A stretch of DNA of 64,000 bases. Origin: Halomonas salinarum. Its GTDB lineage: Bacteria > Pseudomonadota > Gammaproteobacteria > Pseudomonadales > Halomonadaceae. Both the position numbers and the translations under genes were made by a program. The notes under the pieces are model-generated. The model did not search any database. It was given only the letters and a program-made list of their open reading frames with translations, and was not told the origin of the DNA. Position 1 is the first letter of the stretch. Each line of letters opens with the position of its first letter. Shown here piece after piece: positions 36,890 to 46,746 of the stretch. The stretch spans positions 160,220-224,219 of the forward strand of contig NZ_WWNB01000004.1 in the NCBI RefSeq assembly GCF_012062845.1, in the 5' to 3' direction.

Positions 36890-37831
36890 TCAGTGGAACA
36901 TCGCGCTGACGGATTCTTCGTTGCTGACGCGGCGGATTGCCTCGGCGATCAGGCCGGCCACCGACAGCTGGCGGATCTTGCCGCTGCGGCGGGCTGCGTC
37001 TGACAGCGGGATAGTGTCGGCCACCACGACTTCATCAAGCACCGACCCGGAAATATTGTCGACGGCCGGGCCGGACAGGATCGGGTGGGTGGCGTAGGCG
37101 ACGACGCGGCGTGCGCCGCGGGCCTTGAGCGCCTCGCCGGCTTTGCACAGCGTGCCGGCGGTATCGATCATGTCATCCACCACCACGCAGGTGCGGTTTT
37201 CGATCTCGCCGATGATGTGCATGACCTGCGCCTGGTTGGCCTGGGGGCGACGCTTGTCGATGATGGCCAGGTCGGCATTGAGTTGCTTGGCGATGGCGCG
37301 AGCACGCACCACGCCGCCGACGTCCGGGGAGACAACGACCAGGTCGTCGTAGTTCTGGCGTTCGATGTCGTCGAGCAGGATCGGCGAACCATAGACGTTG
37401 TCGACGGGAACGTCGAAGAAGCCTTGGATCTGATCGGCGTGCAGGTCCATGGTCATCACCCGGTCTACACCGGCCTTGACCATCATGTCGGCGACAATCT
37501 TGGCGGAGATCGGCACACGGGCCGAGCGGACGCGGCGATCCTGGCGGGCATAACCGAAGTAAGGAACCACTGCCGTGATGCGGGCAGCGGAGGCGCGACG
37601 CAACGCATCAATCATCAGGACCATTTCCATGATGTTGTCGTTGGTGGGCGCGCAGGTGGACTGCAGCACGAAAACGTCCTTGCCGCGGACGTTCTCGTTG
37701 ATTTCGACCGCGATTTCGCCGTCGCTGAACTGACCGACTGTAGCGTGGCCGAGGCGATTGTCGAGTCCTTCGGCAATCTTGCGGGCAAGTTCGGGATTGG
37801 CGTTCCCGGCGAAAACCATCAATTTAGACAC
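36890..37831 (-). CDS. prs: ribose-phosphate pyrophosphokinase
   Basis: Prs (313 residues) makes PRPP from ribose 5-phosphate and ATP for nucleotide, histidine and tryptophan synthesis. Visible motifs include [10 protein letters not shown] at the N-terminus, the ATP-binding FGYARQDRR region, the [20 protein letters not shown] flag-adjacent segment and the PRPP loop [15 protein letters not shown]. The start is GTG at 37831. It lies between tRNA-Gln and rplY, the usual gammaproteobacterial order. Confidence 0.97.
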   Translation of the reverse strand: MSKLMVFAGNANPELARKIAEGLDNRLGHATVGQFSDGEIAVEINENVRGKDVFVLQSTCAPTNDNIMEMVLMIDALRRASAARITAVVPYFGYARQDRRVRSARVPISAKIVADMMVKAGVDRVMTMDLHADQIQGFFDVPVDNVYGSPILLDDIERQNYDDLVVVSPDVGGVVRARAIAKQLNADLAIIDKRRPQANQAQVMHIIGEIENRTCVVVDDMIDTAGTLCKAGEALKARGARRVVAYATHPILSGPAVDNISGSVLDEVVVADTIPLSDAARRSGKIRQLSVAGLIAEAIRRVSNEESVSAMFH

Positions 37832-37900
37832 GCGCAGCCACCTTTGGAGTCTTGGGAATCTCTATGAGGGATGTTGACGGCCAGCCGACGCGGGAGGAAA

Positions 37901-37975
37901 TGGCTGGGGTAGCAGGACTCGAACCTGCGAATGCCGGTATCAGAAACCGGTGCCTTACCACTTGGCGATACCCCA
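37901..37975 (-). tRNA. tRNA-Gln (CTG)
   Basis: The 75-nt gene includes CCA. The acceptor starts TGGGGTATCGCC, the anticodon stem-loop is CCGGT-TTCTGAT-ACCGG with anticodon CTG, and the TPsiC arm reads GCAGGTTCGAGTCCTGC. The weak first pair and CAAGTGGTAAGGC D-loop are those of tRNA-Gln. It lies between ispE and prs, a common place for it. Confidence 0.95.
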
Positions 37976-38003
37976 GCAACCTTGCCTGTCGACTCCGCTC
38001 ATG

Positions 38004-38037
38004 CTCTCGTCTGGTTTAATTGACCAGCTATCGAGAG
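38004..38037 (-). repeat. two-part hairpin between ispE and tRNA-Gln
   Basis: CTCTCG (38004-38009) / CGAGAG (38032-38037) encloses CTGGT (38011-38015) / ACCAG (38023-38027). With no T tract it may be a processing or weak termination structure after ispE. Confidence 0.35.
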
Positions 38038-38072
38038 CCGCCATGCAAGCAATCTACATCAGGCAGATTGCC

Positions 38073-38972
38073 TCACCCCAGAGCCTTGTGCAGAGGGGAG
38101 ACGTTCAAGCCTTGCGCCGTGAAGGCGTGCCAGCGAGGGTCGACTTGGCGCGCAATGTTATCGGCCTCTTCGACGTTAGTCAAACGCCCGAACAGGCAAG
38201 CGCCGGTACCCGTCAGCATGGTCGGTGCCCGCTGGGCCAGCCATCTTATGGCTTCATCGACCTGCGGGTACAGCCTGCACACCGTCGCTTCGCAGTCGTT
38301 ACGCCAACGCGTTGCGCCCCCCTCAAGTGCGCGCGAGAGTCTAATGGCCGGGGTGTCGCGTGTCAATTCTGGCGCCTGGAAGACCCGGGCGGTGGCGACC
38401 GAAACACCTGGATGGATCACCACGAAATAGGGGGTATCGAGCGTGACGGGTGTCAGCTGTTCGCCGACTCCCTCGGCCCAGGCGGCGCGCCCACGCACGA
38501 AAACGGGAACATCGGCCCCCAGCGACAGGCCAAGCGCGGCCAGGCGCTCCTCATCAAGGTTGAGATTCCATAGCCGGTTCAGGGCAAGCAGGGTGGTAGC
38601 CGCGTTGGAACTGCCGCCGCCCAGGCCGCCCCCCATTGGCAGGCGCTTGTCGAGCTGGATGTCGACGCCGCGGCGAGAGCCGGTCTGTGCTTGCAGCAGG
38701 CGGGCCGCGCGGACAACCAGATTATCCTCGGCGGTGACGCCCTCGAGGGTTGGTGTCAGCCGGATGGCATCATCATCGCGGAGCGTGAAGTGCAGCGTGT
38801 CACCGACGTCCAGAAACTGGAACAGGGTTTGCAGCTCATGATAACCATCATCGCGACGTCCGGTGATATGCAGCATGCGGTTCAGCTTGGCCGGCGCCGG
38901 CAGGCTCAGCGTCGGCCGATGAGTGTCTCGAGATAGCGGGGCCTGGCTGGGTTGGGGCGCTCTATCAGTCAC
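38073..38972 (-). CDS. ispE: 4-diphosphocytidyl-2-C-methylerythritol kinase
   Basis: IspE (299 residues) phosphorylates CDP-methylerythritol in the MEP isoprenoid pathway. It is a GHMP kinase with the N-terminal PAPAKLNRMLHITGRRDDGYHEL segment (positions about 25-47), the ATP loop PMGGGLGGGSSNAAT and a C-terminal TGTGACLFG motif. Translation begins at GTG 38972 with GGAG seven bases upstream, inside the end of lolB. The resulting overlap of eight bases indicates coupling with lolB. Confidence 0.95.
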   Translation of the reverse strand: MTDRAPQPSQAPLSRDTHRPTLSLPAPAKLNRMLHITGRRDDGYHELQTLFQFLDVGDTLHFTLRDDDAIRLTPTLEGVTAEDNLVVRAARLLQAQTGSRRGVDIQLDKRLPMGGGLGGGSSNAATTLLALNRLWNLNLDEERLAALGLSLGADVPVFVRGRAAWAEGVGEQLTPVTLDTPYFVVIHPGVSVATARVFQAPELTRDTPAIRLSRALEGGATRWRNDCEATVCRLYPQVDEAIRWLAQRAPTMLTGTGACLFGRLTNVEEADNIARQVDPRWHAFTAQGLNVSPLHKALG

Positions 38973-39570
38973 GAGAGGGCTCCGGCCGCCAGGTGTTGAT
39001 CAGCAGGGTGGCCTCGATGCCCGTGCGTTGCATGTCCAGGCGACGCGGCAGCCATAGCTCGCCTGCTGGCATCCAGCCGCTGTAGTCGATGGTCCAGCCG
39101 GATTGGGTCAGGCGAGTAGGGTAGCCCAGGGCGTCGGTCTCGCGTTCAAAGTTGCCGCCCGGGGCGGGCAGGCCACGGATCCAGTGATCCAGCGAAGACA
39201 CCGGCAATGACCAGCCCAGCTCCTTCTCGAGCAGTGCCTCGGCGCTTTCGGCGCTGACGCGCCCTTCGCTTGTGGTCAGGGTCACAGTCTGAGCGGTGCC
39301 CTCGAGGGTGCTGCGTCCGGCGCCGAAGGGGCCGCTGATCAGTAGCCGATAGTAGTTGGGGGTCTGGCGCCAGTCCAGGTTGGCGCTGGTGCTTTCCTGG
39401 GGCGTGCGCAACCCTACCTTGCCGGCCAGCGTCCAGCTGCTGAGGGCCTTTACGCGAGTGACCTGATCCTGCCAGGGGCCGCGTTCGGTGCTGTCGGTGG
39501 AGACAGGGCCACGAGAAGCACAACCGGCCAGCAGGGCCAGGACAATAATAAGGACGAAGCGTCGGGTCAT
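38965..39570 (-). CDS. lolB: outer-membrane lipoprotein receptor LolB
   Basis: LolB (201 residues) accepts lipoproteins from LolA and inserts them into the outer membrane. It is itself a lipoprotein, with a 16-residue signal and lipobox LLAGC giving Cys17. The mature part has the beta-rich LolA/LolB-type fold, with SSWTLAGKVGLRT and WSLPVSSLDHWIRGLP segments typical of LolB. It lies between the TPR lipoprotein gene and ispE, the standard arrangement in this bacterial group. Confidence 0.93.
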   Translation of the reverse strand: MTRRFVLIIVLALLAGCASRGPVSTDSTERGPWQDQVTRVKALSSWTLAGKVGLRTPQESTSANLDWRQTPNYYRLLISGPFGAGRSTLEGTAQTVTLTTSEGRVSAESAEALLEKELGWSLPVSSLDHWIRGLPAPGGNFERETDALGYPTRLTQSGWTIDYSGWMPAGELWLPRRLDMQRTGIEATLLINTWRPEPSRD

Positions 39571-39617
39571 GGAGTTATCTCGATCTCGAGTATCAGCCAG
39601 AGGATGAAGTGGCGCTC

Positions 39618-41348
39618 TCAGGGCGCCATGGCGGGAATTCGCTGGATCAATTCATCGAGCTTGGGATGGTCCTCGAAGCGGGCGAGGCCGCGTTCGACCA
39701 AGCGACGCGCATCTTCAGTGCGACCAAGCGACCACAGTACCTCGGCGAGGTGAGCAGCGATTTCCTGATCCGGCATCAGGGCGAACGCCCGCTCCAGGTA
39801 TGGCAGGGCGCGAGCATTCTTGCCCTGCTTGTGCAGTACCCAGCCGAGGCTGTCGAGAATGGCGGGGCTGTCGGGTGCCAGGTCATGGGCACGCTCGATC
39901 AGCTCGCGCGCCTCTTCGTAACGCGTGGTCATGTCGGCCAGGGTATAGCCGAGCGCATTCATGGCCATGGCGTTGTCTGGCCGGCGCTCGATCAGCTCAC
40001 GCAGATCGGTCTCCATGCCGTCCAGGTTGCCAGCATTGAATTTGCGCATGGCCTGCATATATAGAAGGTCCTCGTTATCAGGGTGGCGGTCGCGGGCCTC
40101 GGCGAGGACTTCATCGGCGGCGCTACGTTCATCCACCTGATCGAGCAATTCGACCTCCAGGGCGGCGATATCCGCGGCCTGAGCGTCATGGCGGAGCCGT
40201 TCAATGCGCAGGAACTCCAGCGCATCCGGCAAGCGGTCTGCATCAATCAGCATGCGTGCCGCTTGAAGACGTGCGTTAAGGAACTGCTCGCCTTCTGGAA
40301 CCTGCCGGTAATAGAGAAAGGCGTTGTCGATTTCACCTTGCTGCTCGGCAATGTTGCCAAGCAATAGGAAGGCCTGCGGTGGCGTCGTGTCTTCGTCAAT
40401 CAGCGGCAGCAGAAGCCGGCGGGCCGGAGAGGGTTCTTGTGCTTCGAGGAACAGGCGGGCCAGTGCCATTCGCAGTTCCGGTTGCTCGCCGTGCTGGGCC
40501 AGCAGTTGGTCGGTCTGGCGCTCTGCGGCGGCGACCCGCCCAAGGGCCAGCTGGCTGCGGGCCATGAGTAGCAGGAAGCGGGAGTCGCCGGGTGATGTCT
40601 CCAGACCGCGCTTGGCGGCACTCAGGGTGGCAGTGGGATCATCTTCTTCGATGGCAATACGAGCACGGGTCAGCCACAGAGCGGGGAGCTCGGGATGTGT
40701 GCGTGCAAGGGCCGAGAGGCGTGCTTTGGCGCGCTCGACTTCTCCCCCGGCTGCTTCGAGCAAGGCGGTGGCCAAGATGGCGTCGTAGGCATAGGGGGCG
40801 TCACCATCGGCGACCACCAGGTGGCGGCGCAGCCGGGCGGCTAGGGGGGCCGGGTCAGCCCCTTGCGTGAGGGCCTGGTCGGCGAAGCTGGCCAACTCCC
40901 CAGGCTTGCCCTGTTCGATCAGTGAAAGGCGTGCGTCGAGGGCGGCCAGCCAGTCCCCGCGCTGCTGGGCGAGGCTAGATAGTATGCGAAGTGCAGGTTC
41001 GGCACCCGGCGAGCGCTCAAGCCATTGACGGGCTGAGGTTTCCATCAGCGCTGGCTTGTCACTGAAACGCGCCGCCAGGGTGGCGCGCTCGCTCAGCGCC
41101 TCTGAATCGTAGCGTTCGGCGGCATCCAGGTAGCCCTTTGCGGCGCGTTCGTACTGACCGCGCCGACCGGCCAGTTCTGCCAAGAGCAGTGTTTGCAGGC
41201 CCTTTGCATCGAGGCCCTGTGTAATCGGTGGCGCTCCCCGCATGGGGTCGGTGGTGCTGGCATCATGGGATTTGGGCATGCCCTGGCAAGCCGTAACCAG
41301 CGCGAGGGTCGCCGTAATGAGGGCCGTCTTGAGCAGGCGTGCGCGCAT
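39618..41348 (-). CDS. TPR-repeat lipoprotein
   Basis: The 576-residue product begins MRARLLKTALITATLALVTA then Cys21, a lipoprotein signal. About a dozen helical-pair repeats of the TPR type fill the rest, clearest at the C-terminus (NALGYTLADMTTRYEEA, DSLGWVLHKQGKNARAL). Such proteins next to lolB and hemA are common in Pseudomonas relatives; the role is a guess at envelope assembly or protein-protein scaffolding. The frame is open 177 nt upstream, but the ATG at 41348 starts the signal peptide. It is divergent from hemA. Confidence 0.85.
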   Translation of the reverse strand: MRARLLKTALITATLALVTACQGMPKSHDASTTDPMRGAPPITQGLDAKGLQTLLLAELAGRRGQYERAAKGYLDAAERYDSEALSERATLAARFSDKPALMETSARQWLERSPGAEPALRILSSLAQQRGDWLAALDARLSLIEQGKPGELASFADQALTQGADPAPLAARLRRHLVVADGDAPYAYDAILATALLEAAGGEVERAKARLSALARTHPELPALWLTRARIAIEEDDPTATLSAAKRGLETSPGDSRFLLLMARSQLALGRVAAAERQTDQLLAQHGEQPELRMALARLFLEAQEPSPARRLLLPLIDEDTTPPQAFLLLGNIAEQQGEIDNAFLYYRQVPEGEQFLNARLQAARMLIDADRLPDALEFLRIERLRHDAQAADIAALEVELLDQVDERSAADEVLAEARDRHPDNEDLLYMQAMRKFNAGNLDGMETDLRELIERRPDNAMAMNALGYTLADMTTRYEEARELIERAHDLAPDSPAILDSLGWVLHKQGKNARALPYLERAFALMPDQEIAAHLAEVLWSLGRTEDARRLVERGLARFEDHPKLDELIQRIPAMAP

Positions 41349-41581
41349 GATCGTCTCGTCAAGGAAGTCAGCGTTCAGCATAACGGCTTGACGGGCACGG
41401 GCAAAGTCATGGGGGCGTGTGCGAGGGGTCGGCTGTGATAGAATGCCCGGCTTCGGACGATCCGGCGACCACATCACATCTGTTGGCGCGTGTTTCAGGC
41501 AGTCTTGCCTGCTGTCGCGCTGCATCTGGTGGTTTTCGCCGTGATTCGCACCACTCCCCCTTGAGCGAAGACTCTGATTGC

Positions 41582-42886
41582 ATGACGCTTTTGGCCCTTG
41601 GCATCAATCATAAGACGGCTGCGGTCGAGGTGCGTGAGCAAGTCGCCTTTACCCCGTTGCAGCTGGAAGCGGCGCTGACCGAGCTACGTGCTCTGCCCGA
41701 GGTGGAAGAAGCTGCGCTGCTCTCGACCTGCAACCGCACCGAACTCTATTGCGTGATGGAGCGCGATGGAGAAGCGGCGATTCTTGACTGGTTGAGTCGC
41801 TTTCATACCCTCAGCGTCGAACAGTTGTCGGCGGCGGCCTACCATTATCTGGACGGCGACGCGGCACGTCACCTGATGCGCGTCGCTGTCGGACTCGATT
41901 CCATGGTGCTCGGTGAGCCGCAGATCCTTGGCCAGCTCAAGGATGCCTACCAGGCGGCGCGCAGCCACAAAGGCTTGGGCGGTGAGCTCGAACGGCTGTT
42001 CCAGCACACCTTTGCGGTTGCCAAGCAGGTCCGCACCGAGACCGGTATCGGCGAGAATCCGGTGTCGGTGGCCTATGCCGCGGTGAGCATGGCCAGTCGT
42101 ATCTTCGATAACTTTCGGCGCTCCACGGCACTGCTGATCGGCGCCGGAGAAACGATCGAGCTGGTCGCCCGTCACTTGCAGGAGGCCGGCGTCCGAAAGC
42201 TGATCGTGGCCAACCGCACGCGTGAGCGGGCCGCACAGTTGGCCGACCGCATCGGTGGTGAAGCGATCTCTCTCAACGAGATTCCCAATGCCCTGGCACG
42301 AGCCGATATCGTGATTTCCTCGACGGCGGCGCCCTTGCCGATTCTCGGCAAGGGCATGGTCGAGCGGGCGATCAAGCTGCGTCGTCACCGGCCGGTCTTC
42401 ATGGTCGATATTGCCGTGCCCCGGGACATCGAACCGCAGGTCGGCGAACTGGATGATGTCTTTCTTTATACCGTCGATGACCTGCACGAAGTCATTGAAG
42501 AGAACCGCCGACATCGCAAGGTGGCCGCCGACAAGGCCGAGGTGCTGATCGAGCACGGCGTCACGAGCTGGCAGCACGAGCGCCGGGTGCGCGGCGCCGG
42601 CGACCTCATTCGCCGCTATCGACAGCAGGGCGAGCAGATGCGCGCCGATTCCGAAGAGCAGGCGCTCGCACAGCTGGCTCGCGGCGAAGACCCGGAGAAG
42701 GTGGTTGCCCGTCTCGCTCGCCAGCTGACCAACAAGCTCATGCATGCCCCGACCCTTGGTCTGCGCGAAGCCTCTGGGGCCGAGCGTCAGGACCTGATCG
42801 AGGCCGCCGAAGCCTTGCTCTTCGATTCTGACAGCGATCCCGAGGCTCCCCCGATGACCGGCACCAGACAACAGGACCCTTCATGA
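41582..42886 (+). CDS. hemA: glutamyl-tRNA reductase
   Basis: HemA (434 residues) reduces glutamyl-tRNA to glutamate-1-semialdehyde, the first committed step of C5 haem synthesis. The catalytic Cys is in [12 protein letters not shown], followed by [13 protein letters not shown] and the NADPH-binding [13 protein letters not shown], with a C-terminal dimerisation helix domain. The frame opens at 41417; ATG 41582 gives the standard [13 protein letters not shown] start. It overlaps prfA by four bases. Confidence 0.97.
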   Translation: MTLLALGINHKTAAVEVREQVAFTPLQLEAALTELRALPEVEEAALLSTCNRTELYCVMERDGEAAILDWLSRFHTLSVEQLSAAAYHYLDGDAARHLMRVAVGLDSMVLGEPQILGQLKDAYQAARSHKGLGGELERLFQHTFAVAKQVRTETGIGENPVSVAYAAVSMASRIFDNFRRSTALLIGAGETIELVARHLQEAGVRKLIVANRTRERAAQLADRIGGEAISLNEIPNALARADIVISSTAAPLPILGKGMVERAIKLRRHRPVFMVDIAVPRDIEPQVGELDDVFLYTVDDLHEVIEENRRHRKVAADKAEVLIEHGVTSWQHERRVRGAGDLIRRYRQQGEQMRADSEEQALAQLARGEDPEKVVARLARQLTNKLMHAPTLGLREASGAERQDLIEAAEALLFDSDSDPEAPPMTGTRQQDPS

Positions 42887-43971
42887 AAGCTACACTGCGT
42901 CAGCGCCTAGATACCTTTGCCGAGCGCTTCGAGGAGCTCTCGGCTCTGCTGGCCGAGCCCGATGTCATCGCCGATCAGCCCCGCTTTCGTGATTATTCTC
43001 GGGAATATGCGGAGCTCGAAGAACTGGTGGCGACCTGGCAGGCGTTTCGCGATACCGAGAACAACATCGAGGCTGCCCAGGCACTGCTCGAAGACAGCGA
43101 CGCCGAGATGCGCGAGCTTGCTGAGCTTGAACAGGCGGAGGGGCAGGAGCGGCTGGCCGCTCTCGAGGAGGCGCTCAAGCGCCTGCTGGTGCCCAAGGAC
43201 CCGGACGATGGCCGCAGCGTGTATCTCGAGGTGCGCGCCGGTACGGGGGGCGATGAGGCGGCACTGTTCGCCGGTGATCTGTTTCGCATGTATTCGCGTT
43301 ACGCCGAGAAGCATGGCTGGAAGGTCGAAGTGGTCAGCGCCAGTCATGGCGAGCAGGGCGGCTACAAGGAACTGATTTCGCGGATCAAGGGCGAGGGTGT
43401 CTATGCCCGGCTCAAGTTCGAGTCCGGCGCTCATCGGGTACAGCGGGTTCCCGCTACCGAGTCTCAGGGCCGCATCCATACCTCGGCCTGCACCGTGGCG
43501 GTGATGCCTGAGGCCGACCAGGTCGGTGATATCGACATCAACAGCAATGACCTGCGCATCGATACCTTTCGTTCCAGCGGGGCCGGTGGCCAGCACGTCA
43601 ACACCACCGATTCCGCGATTCGCATTACTCACCTGCCCAGTGGCGTGGTGGTCGAGTGTCAGGAAGAGCGCAGCCAGCACAAGAACCGTGCCAAGGCCAT
43701 GTCGCTGTTGGCCGCGCGCCTCAAGCAGAGCGCTCTGGAAAGCCAGCGCCAGCAGCAGGCCGACGAGCGTCGTTCGCTGGTCGGCTCCGGTGATCGCAGC
43801 GAGCGCATCCGTACCTACAATTTTCCTCAGGGGCGGGTCACCGATCACCGCATCAATCTGACGCTCTACAAGCTCAACGAGGTGATGACCGGTGAGCTTG
43901 GCGAGATCATCGAGCCGCTGCTCCACGAGTATCAGGCCGAGCAGCTCGCGGCCCTGCAGCAGGAAGCCTGA
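42883..43971 (+). CDS. prfA: peptide chain release factor 1
   Basis: RF1 (362 residues) ends translation at UAA and UAG. The stop-codon-reading P-A-T tripeptide lies in [14 protein letters not shown] and the catalytic GGQ in [14 protein letters not shown]. Size and domain order are standard. The ATG overlaps the hemA stop. The downstream gene encodes the enzyme that methylates the GGQ glutamine. Confidence 0.98.
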   Translation: MKATLRQRLDTFAERFEELSALLAEPDVIADQPRFRDYSREYAELEELVATWQAFRDTENNIEAAQALLEDSDAEMRELAELEQAEGQERLAALEEALKRLLVPKDPDDGRSVYLEVRAGTGGDEAALFAGDLFRMYSRYAEKHGWKVEVVSASHGEQGGYKELISRIKGEGVYARLKFESGAHRVQRVPATESQGRIHTSACTVAVMPEADQVGDIDINSNDLRIDTFRSSGAGGQHVNTTDSAIRITHLPSGVVVECQEERSQHKNRAKAMSLLAARLKQSALESQRQQQADERRSLVGSGDRSERIRTYNFPQGRVTDHRINLTLYKLNEVMTGELGEIIEPLLHEYQAEQLAALQQEA

Positions 43972-43996
43972 TGCGTAAGGAAATCGCCTGATGCGT
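43966..43996 (+). repeat. 11-bp direct repeat with mini-ORF at prfA/prmC junction
   Basis: GCCTGATGCGT occurs at 43966-43976 and 43986-43996. The first copy holds the prfA stop as TGATG, the second holds the prmC start as TGATG. Between them ATG CGT AAG GAA ATC GCC TGA encodes a six-residue peptide (MRKEIA) linking the two genes. Confidence 0.7.
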
Positions 43997-44830
43997 CTCG
44001 ATGTGCTGCTGGCTCGCGCCGCCAAGCGGTTGCAGGCGGCGGGGTCGCCAAGCCCGAGGCTTGATGCCGAGGTGCTGCTGTGCCATGTGCTCGAGGTCGA
44101 TCGCACCTGGCTCTATACCTGGGGCGATCGCGAGGCCGACTGCTGGTCGCGTGCGCGCTTCGACGCGCTCATTGCCGCCAGAGGGCAGGGCGCTCCGGTG
44201 GCCTACCTGACCGGAGAGCGGGAGTTCTGGGGGCTATCGCTCAGGACCCACGATGCCACGCTTATTCCGCGTCCTGACACCGAGAGCCTGGTCGAAGCGG
44301 CGCTCGCGCGAGGCGACGCCGAAGAAGGGACGTTTCTTGACCTGGGGACCGGCACCGGCGCCATTGCGCTTGCGTTTGCCAGCGAGCGCCCCGGTTGGCA
44401 GGTAACGGGTGTCGATCTGTCACCGCAGGCGGTGGCGCTTGCACGCGGCAATGCTGTGCATTTGGGGTTGGAGCACGTTCGATTCCTCGAGAGTGACTGG
44501 TTTGCCTCGCTTGAGGGCGAGCGCTTTGCGCTGGTTGTCGCGAACCCTCCCTACCTTGCCGATGACGATCCTCACCTCGCACAGGGCGATGTGCGCTTCG
44601 AGCCCCGTTCGGCGCTGGTGGCCGGTGACGATGGCCTGGCCGATCTTTACGCACTGGTTCAAGAGGCGCGCCGCCATCTGTTGGCGGGTGGCTGGCTCTT
44701 GCTCGAGCATGGCCTCGAGCAGGGAGTGGCGGTGCGTCAGGCGTTCGAGCAGGCGGGTTATGATGAGGTAACGACGCTTCAGGATTTGGGCGCACGGGAG
44801 CGGGTCAGCCTGGGGCGTTGGAAAGCCTGA
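43991..44830 (+). CDS. prmC: release-factor glutamine methyltransferase
   Basis: PrmC (279 residues) N5-methylates the glutamine of the GGQ motif in release factors using S-adenosylmethionine. The helical N-terminal domain is followed by the SAM motif FLDLGTGTGAIALA and the active-site NPPY in VVANPPYLADDD. AAGGAA lies before ATG 43991. The usual order hemA-prfA-prmC is preserved. Confidence 0.96.
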   Translation: MRLDVLLARAAKRLQAAGSPSPRLDAEVLLCHVLEVDRTWLYTWGDREADCWSRARFDALIAARGQGAPVAYLTGEREFWGLSLRTHDATLIPRPDTESLVEAALARGDAEEGTFLDLGTGTGAIALAFASERPGWQVTGVDLSPQAVALARGNAVHLGLEHVRFLESDWFASLEGERFALVVANPPYLADDDPHLAQGDVRFEPRSALVAGDDGLADLYALVQEARRHLLAGGWLLLEHGLEQGVAVRQAFEQAGYDEVTTLQDLGARERVSLGRWKA

Positions 44831-44901
44831 CGTGAGCGGCGGGACTCGCGCCGTCCAGAGCGTATATGGTAATTGTTAGGGTGACATGGGCGAGAAGGGC
44901 G

Positions 44902-44951
44902 AACCTCACTGATACGGCTGCATTTGGCCAGACCAATCACTGAGGTTTTCG
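44902..44951 (+). terminator. imperfect hairpin after prmC
   Basis: AACCTCACTGAT (44902-44913) pairs with ATCACTGAGGTT (44936-44947) except at one central C:C, and TTTTC follows. It is a candidate terminator for hemA-prfA-prmC, or a regulatory element in the lrp leader. Confidence 0.5.
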
Positions 44952-45048
44952 TCGTTCACCCCTTCCAATAACTATGGAAGCCATGATGCTCAGTCGATCC
45001 GGCGGTGATGCCTCCGCTGTTCGACCGCGTATTGAGCTTGGACTCTGG

Positions 45049-45555
45049 ATGACCATGAAAGCCAAGAACCGCTCGCTTGACCGTATCGATCTCAAAATCC
45101 TGCGTGCCCTCCAGGATAATGCCCGTATTTCCTACGTTGACCTGGCCGCTCAGGTCGGGCTTTCCACCACTCCTTGTCTGGAGCGGGTCAAGCGCCTGGA
45201 GCGTTCGGGCATTATTCGTGGCTACAAGGCGATACTCGACCCCAAGGCACTCAAGGCCAATCTGTTGGTGTTTGTCGAGATCAGTCTCGAGACCCAATCA
45301 CCCGCCGTGTTCGACGAGTTCCGACGCGCCGTGAGCCAGTTGCCGCAAATTCAGGAGTGTCACCTGGTCTCGGGGCAGTTCGACTATATCCTCAAGTGCC
45401 GGATTCCCGAGATGTCGGCGTACCGTCAGCTCCTTGGTGAGGTAGTGTTGACCCTGCCCGGGGTCAAGGAGTCGAAGAGCTATGTCGTCATGGAAGAGGT
45501 AAAGGAAGAATTTACCCTGCATGTGCCAGACGTCGAGCAACTCGAAGAGCACTAA
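45049..45555 (+). CDS. lrp: leucine-responsive regulator Lrp
   Basis: The 168-residue protein follows E. coli Lrp closely: LDRIDLKILRALQDNARIS, a winged helix-turn-helix with LSTTPCLERVKRLERSGII, then the ligand-sensing RAM domain with LLVFVEISLE, IQECHLVSGQFDY, MSAYRQLLGE and SYVVMEEVKE. It is a global regulator of amino-acid metabolism responding to leucine. The frame opens at 44974; ATG 45049 or ATG 45055 fits family length. Confidence 0.93.
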   Translation: MTMKAKNRSLDRIDLKILRALQDNARISYVDLAAQVGLSTTPCLERVKRLERSGIIRGYKAILDPKALKANLLVFVEISLETQSPAVFDEFRRAVSQLPQIQECHLVSGQFDYILKCRIPEMSAYRQLLGEVVLTLPGVKESKSYVVMEEVKEEFTLHVPDVEQLEEH

Positions 45556-45704
45556 CAAGCGTACCGATGAGAGAGCGGCGACAGGTGCCTGATGGAAAGG
45601 CAGCGGGCGCCCGGGAAAGATAGTCCCAGTAGCGATAAGCCCGGAAATGATAAGCCCCGACATCGATCAGTCCGACAATCGAGAGCCAAGAGAGATACGT
45701 GACG

Positions 45705-46457
45705 ATGAACGACCAGGCGCTGTTGCGCTATAGCCGCCAGATCATGCTCGAGTCGATCGAGATCGAAGGCCAGGAGCGCCTTCTTGCGAGTCATGCGCTG
45801 GTGATTGGCGCTGGCGGGCTTGGTTCGCCCGTCGCGCTCTATCTGGCGGCGGCAGGTGTCGGCCGGTTGACGCTCGTCGACGACGACACGGTCGAGCTTT
45901 CCAACCTTCAGCGCCAGATCGCCCACGGCGAGGCGGATATCGGTCGTGCCAAGGCTGATTCGGCTCGAGAGGCCGCATTGGCGCTCAATCCTCACTGTCA
46001 GATTACAAGCCTGAGTGAGCGCCTGGTCGGTGCATCTCTTGAGCGCGCCGTCCAGACGGCAGACGTGGTGCTCGACTGTACCGACCGCTTCGCCTCGCGC
46101 TATGCCATCAATGCGGCCTGCCAGTCGGCGGGACGGCCACTGGTCTCCGGGGCGGCTATCCGCTTTGGCGGTCAGCTCGCTGTTTTCGATCCTCGAGATG
46201 CCAAGAGTCCCTGTTATGCCTGCCTCTATCCGCCTGGTGACCCCGGTGAAGATGAGCAGCTGAGCTGCGCCGAAAACGGTGTGGTGGCACCACTGGTTGG
46301 GCTGATTGGCAGCTTCCAGGCGTTGGAGGCGGTCAAGATGCTCAGCGGTGCCGGTAGTACGCATCAAGGGCTTTCCACCTTCGACGGGCTTTCCGGTGAG
46401 TGGCGACGCTTCAGCGTGCCTCGTGACCCGGCATGTCCTGTCTGCGGGTCGCGTTGA
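45705..46457 (+). CDS. moeB: MoeB/ThiF-type sulfur-carrier adenylyltransferase
   Basis: The 250-residue E1-like enzyme would activate the C-terminus of a small sulfur carrier (MoaD or ThiS) by adenylation. It has the nucleotide loop VIGAGGLGSPVALYLAAAG, the DDDTVELSNLQRQ strand, DCTDRFASRYAIN, and two zinc-binding CxxC pairs (CYAC and CPVC). There is no rhodanese domain. MoeB and ThiF cannot be separated safely by sequence alone; length and lack of thi neighbours mildly favour MoeB. GTG 45699 is an alternative start. Confidence 0.85.
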   Translation: MNDQALLRYSRQIMLESIEIEGQERLLASHALVIGAGGLGSPVALYLAAAGVGRLTLVDDDTVELSNLQRQIAHGEADIGRAKADSAREAALALNPHCQITSLSERLVGASLERAVQTADVVLDCTDRFASRYAINAACQSAGRPLVSGAAIRFGGQLAVFDPRDAKSPCYACLYPPGDPGEDEQLSCAENGVVAPLVGLIGSFQALEAVKMLSGAGSTHQGLSTFDGLSGEWRRFSVPRDPACPVCGSR

Positions 46458-46746
46458 TCGCTTTGGGCGTCGGCGGTTGGCGACAGCGCGACGCCAAGTG
46501 TGGAAAGATCGCACAGTCGCCGTGAGCGCGATATCTCGCCCCCACTCCCTGGACTATACTCGCCTCGTCTACCTGGCTCGTCCGCGACGGGATGTCGCCC
46601 GAGCCCTAGTCTCATTGCTGTTTGTCACCTCGCCTGGTGCTTCGCGTGCCCAAGGGTGTGCGTCCGATTCCCGGATTCCCCCGAGCCGGCCCTATGTTGT
46701 CGACGCCCCTGTCGTCGACCCCGATGTCGTGTGTGAGGAGCGAGTC

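Noticed and set aside
41684..42871. 395-codon ORF on the minus strand opposite hemA
   Set aside because: Shadow of hemA caused by codon bias; no ribosome binding site and no family motif.
42907..44106. 399-codon ORF on the minus strand opposite prfA and the start of prmC
   Set aside because: Shadow ORF covering two well-supported genes in the other strand.
46306..46746. Upstream extension of the glycine-zipper protein frame
   Set aside because: It overlaps the moeB-like gene and its gap; a GAGGAG and a hydrophobic N-terminus fix the start at 46747.
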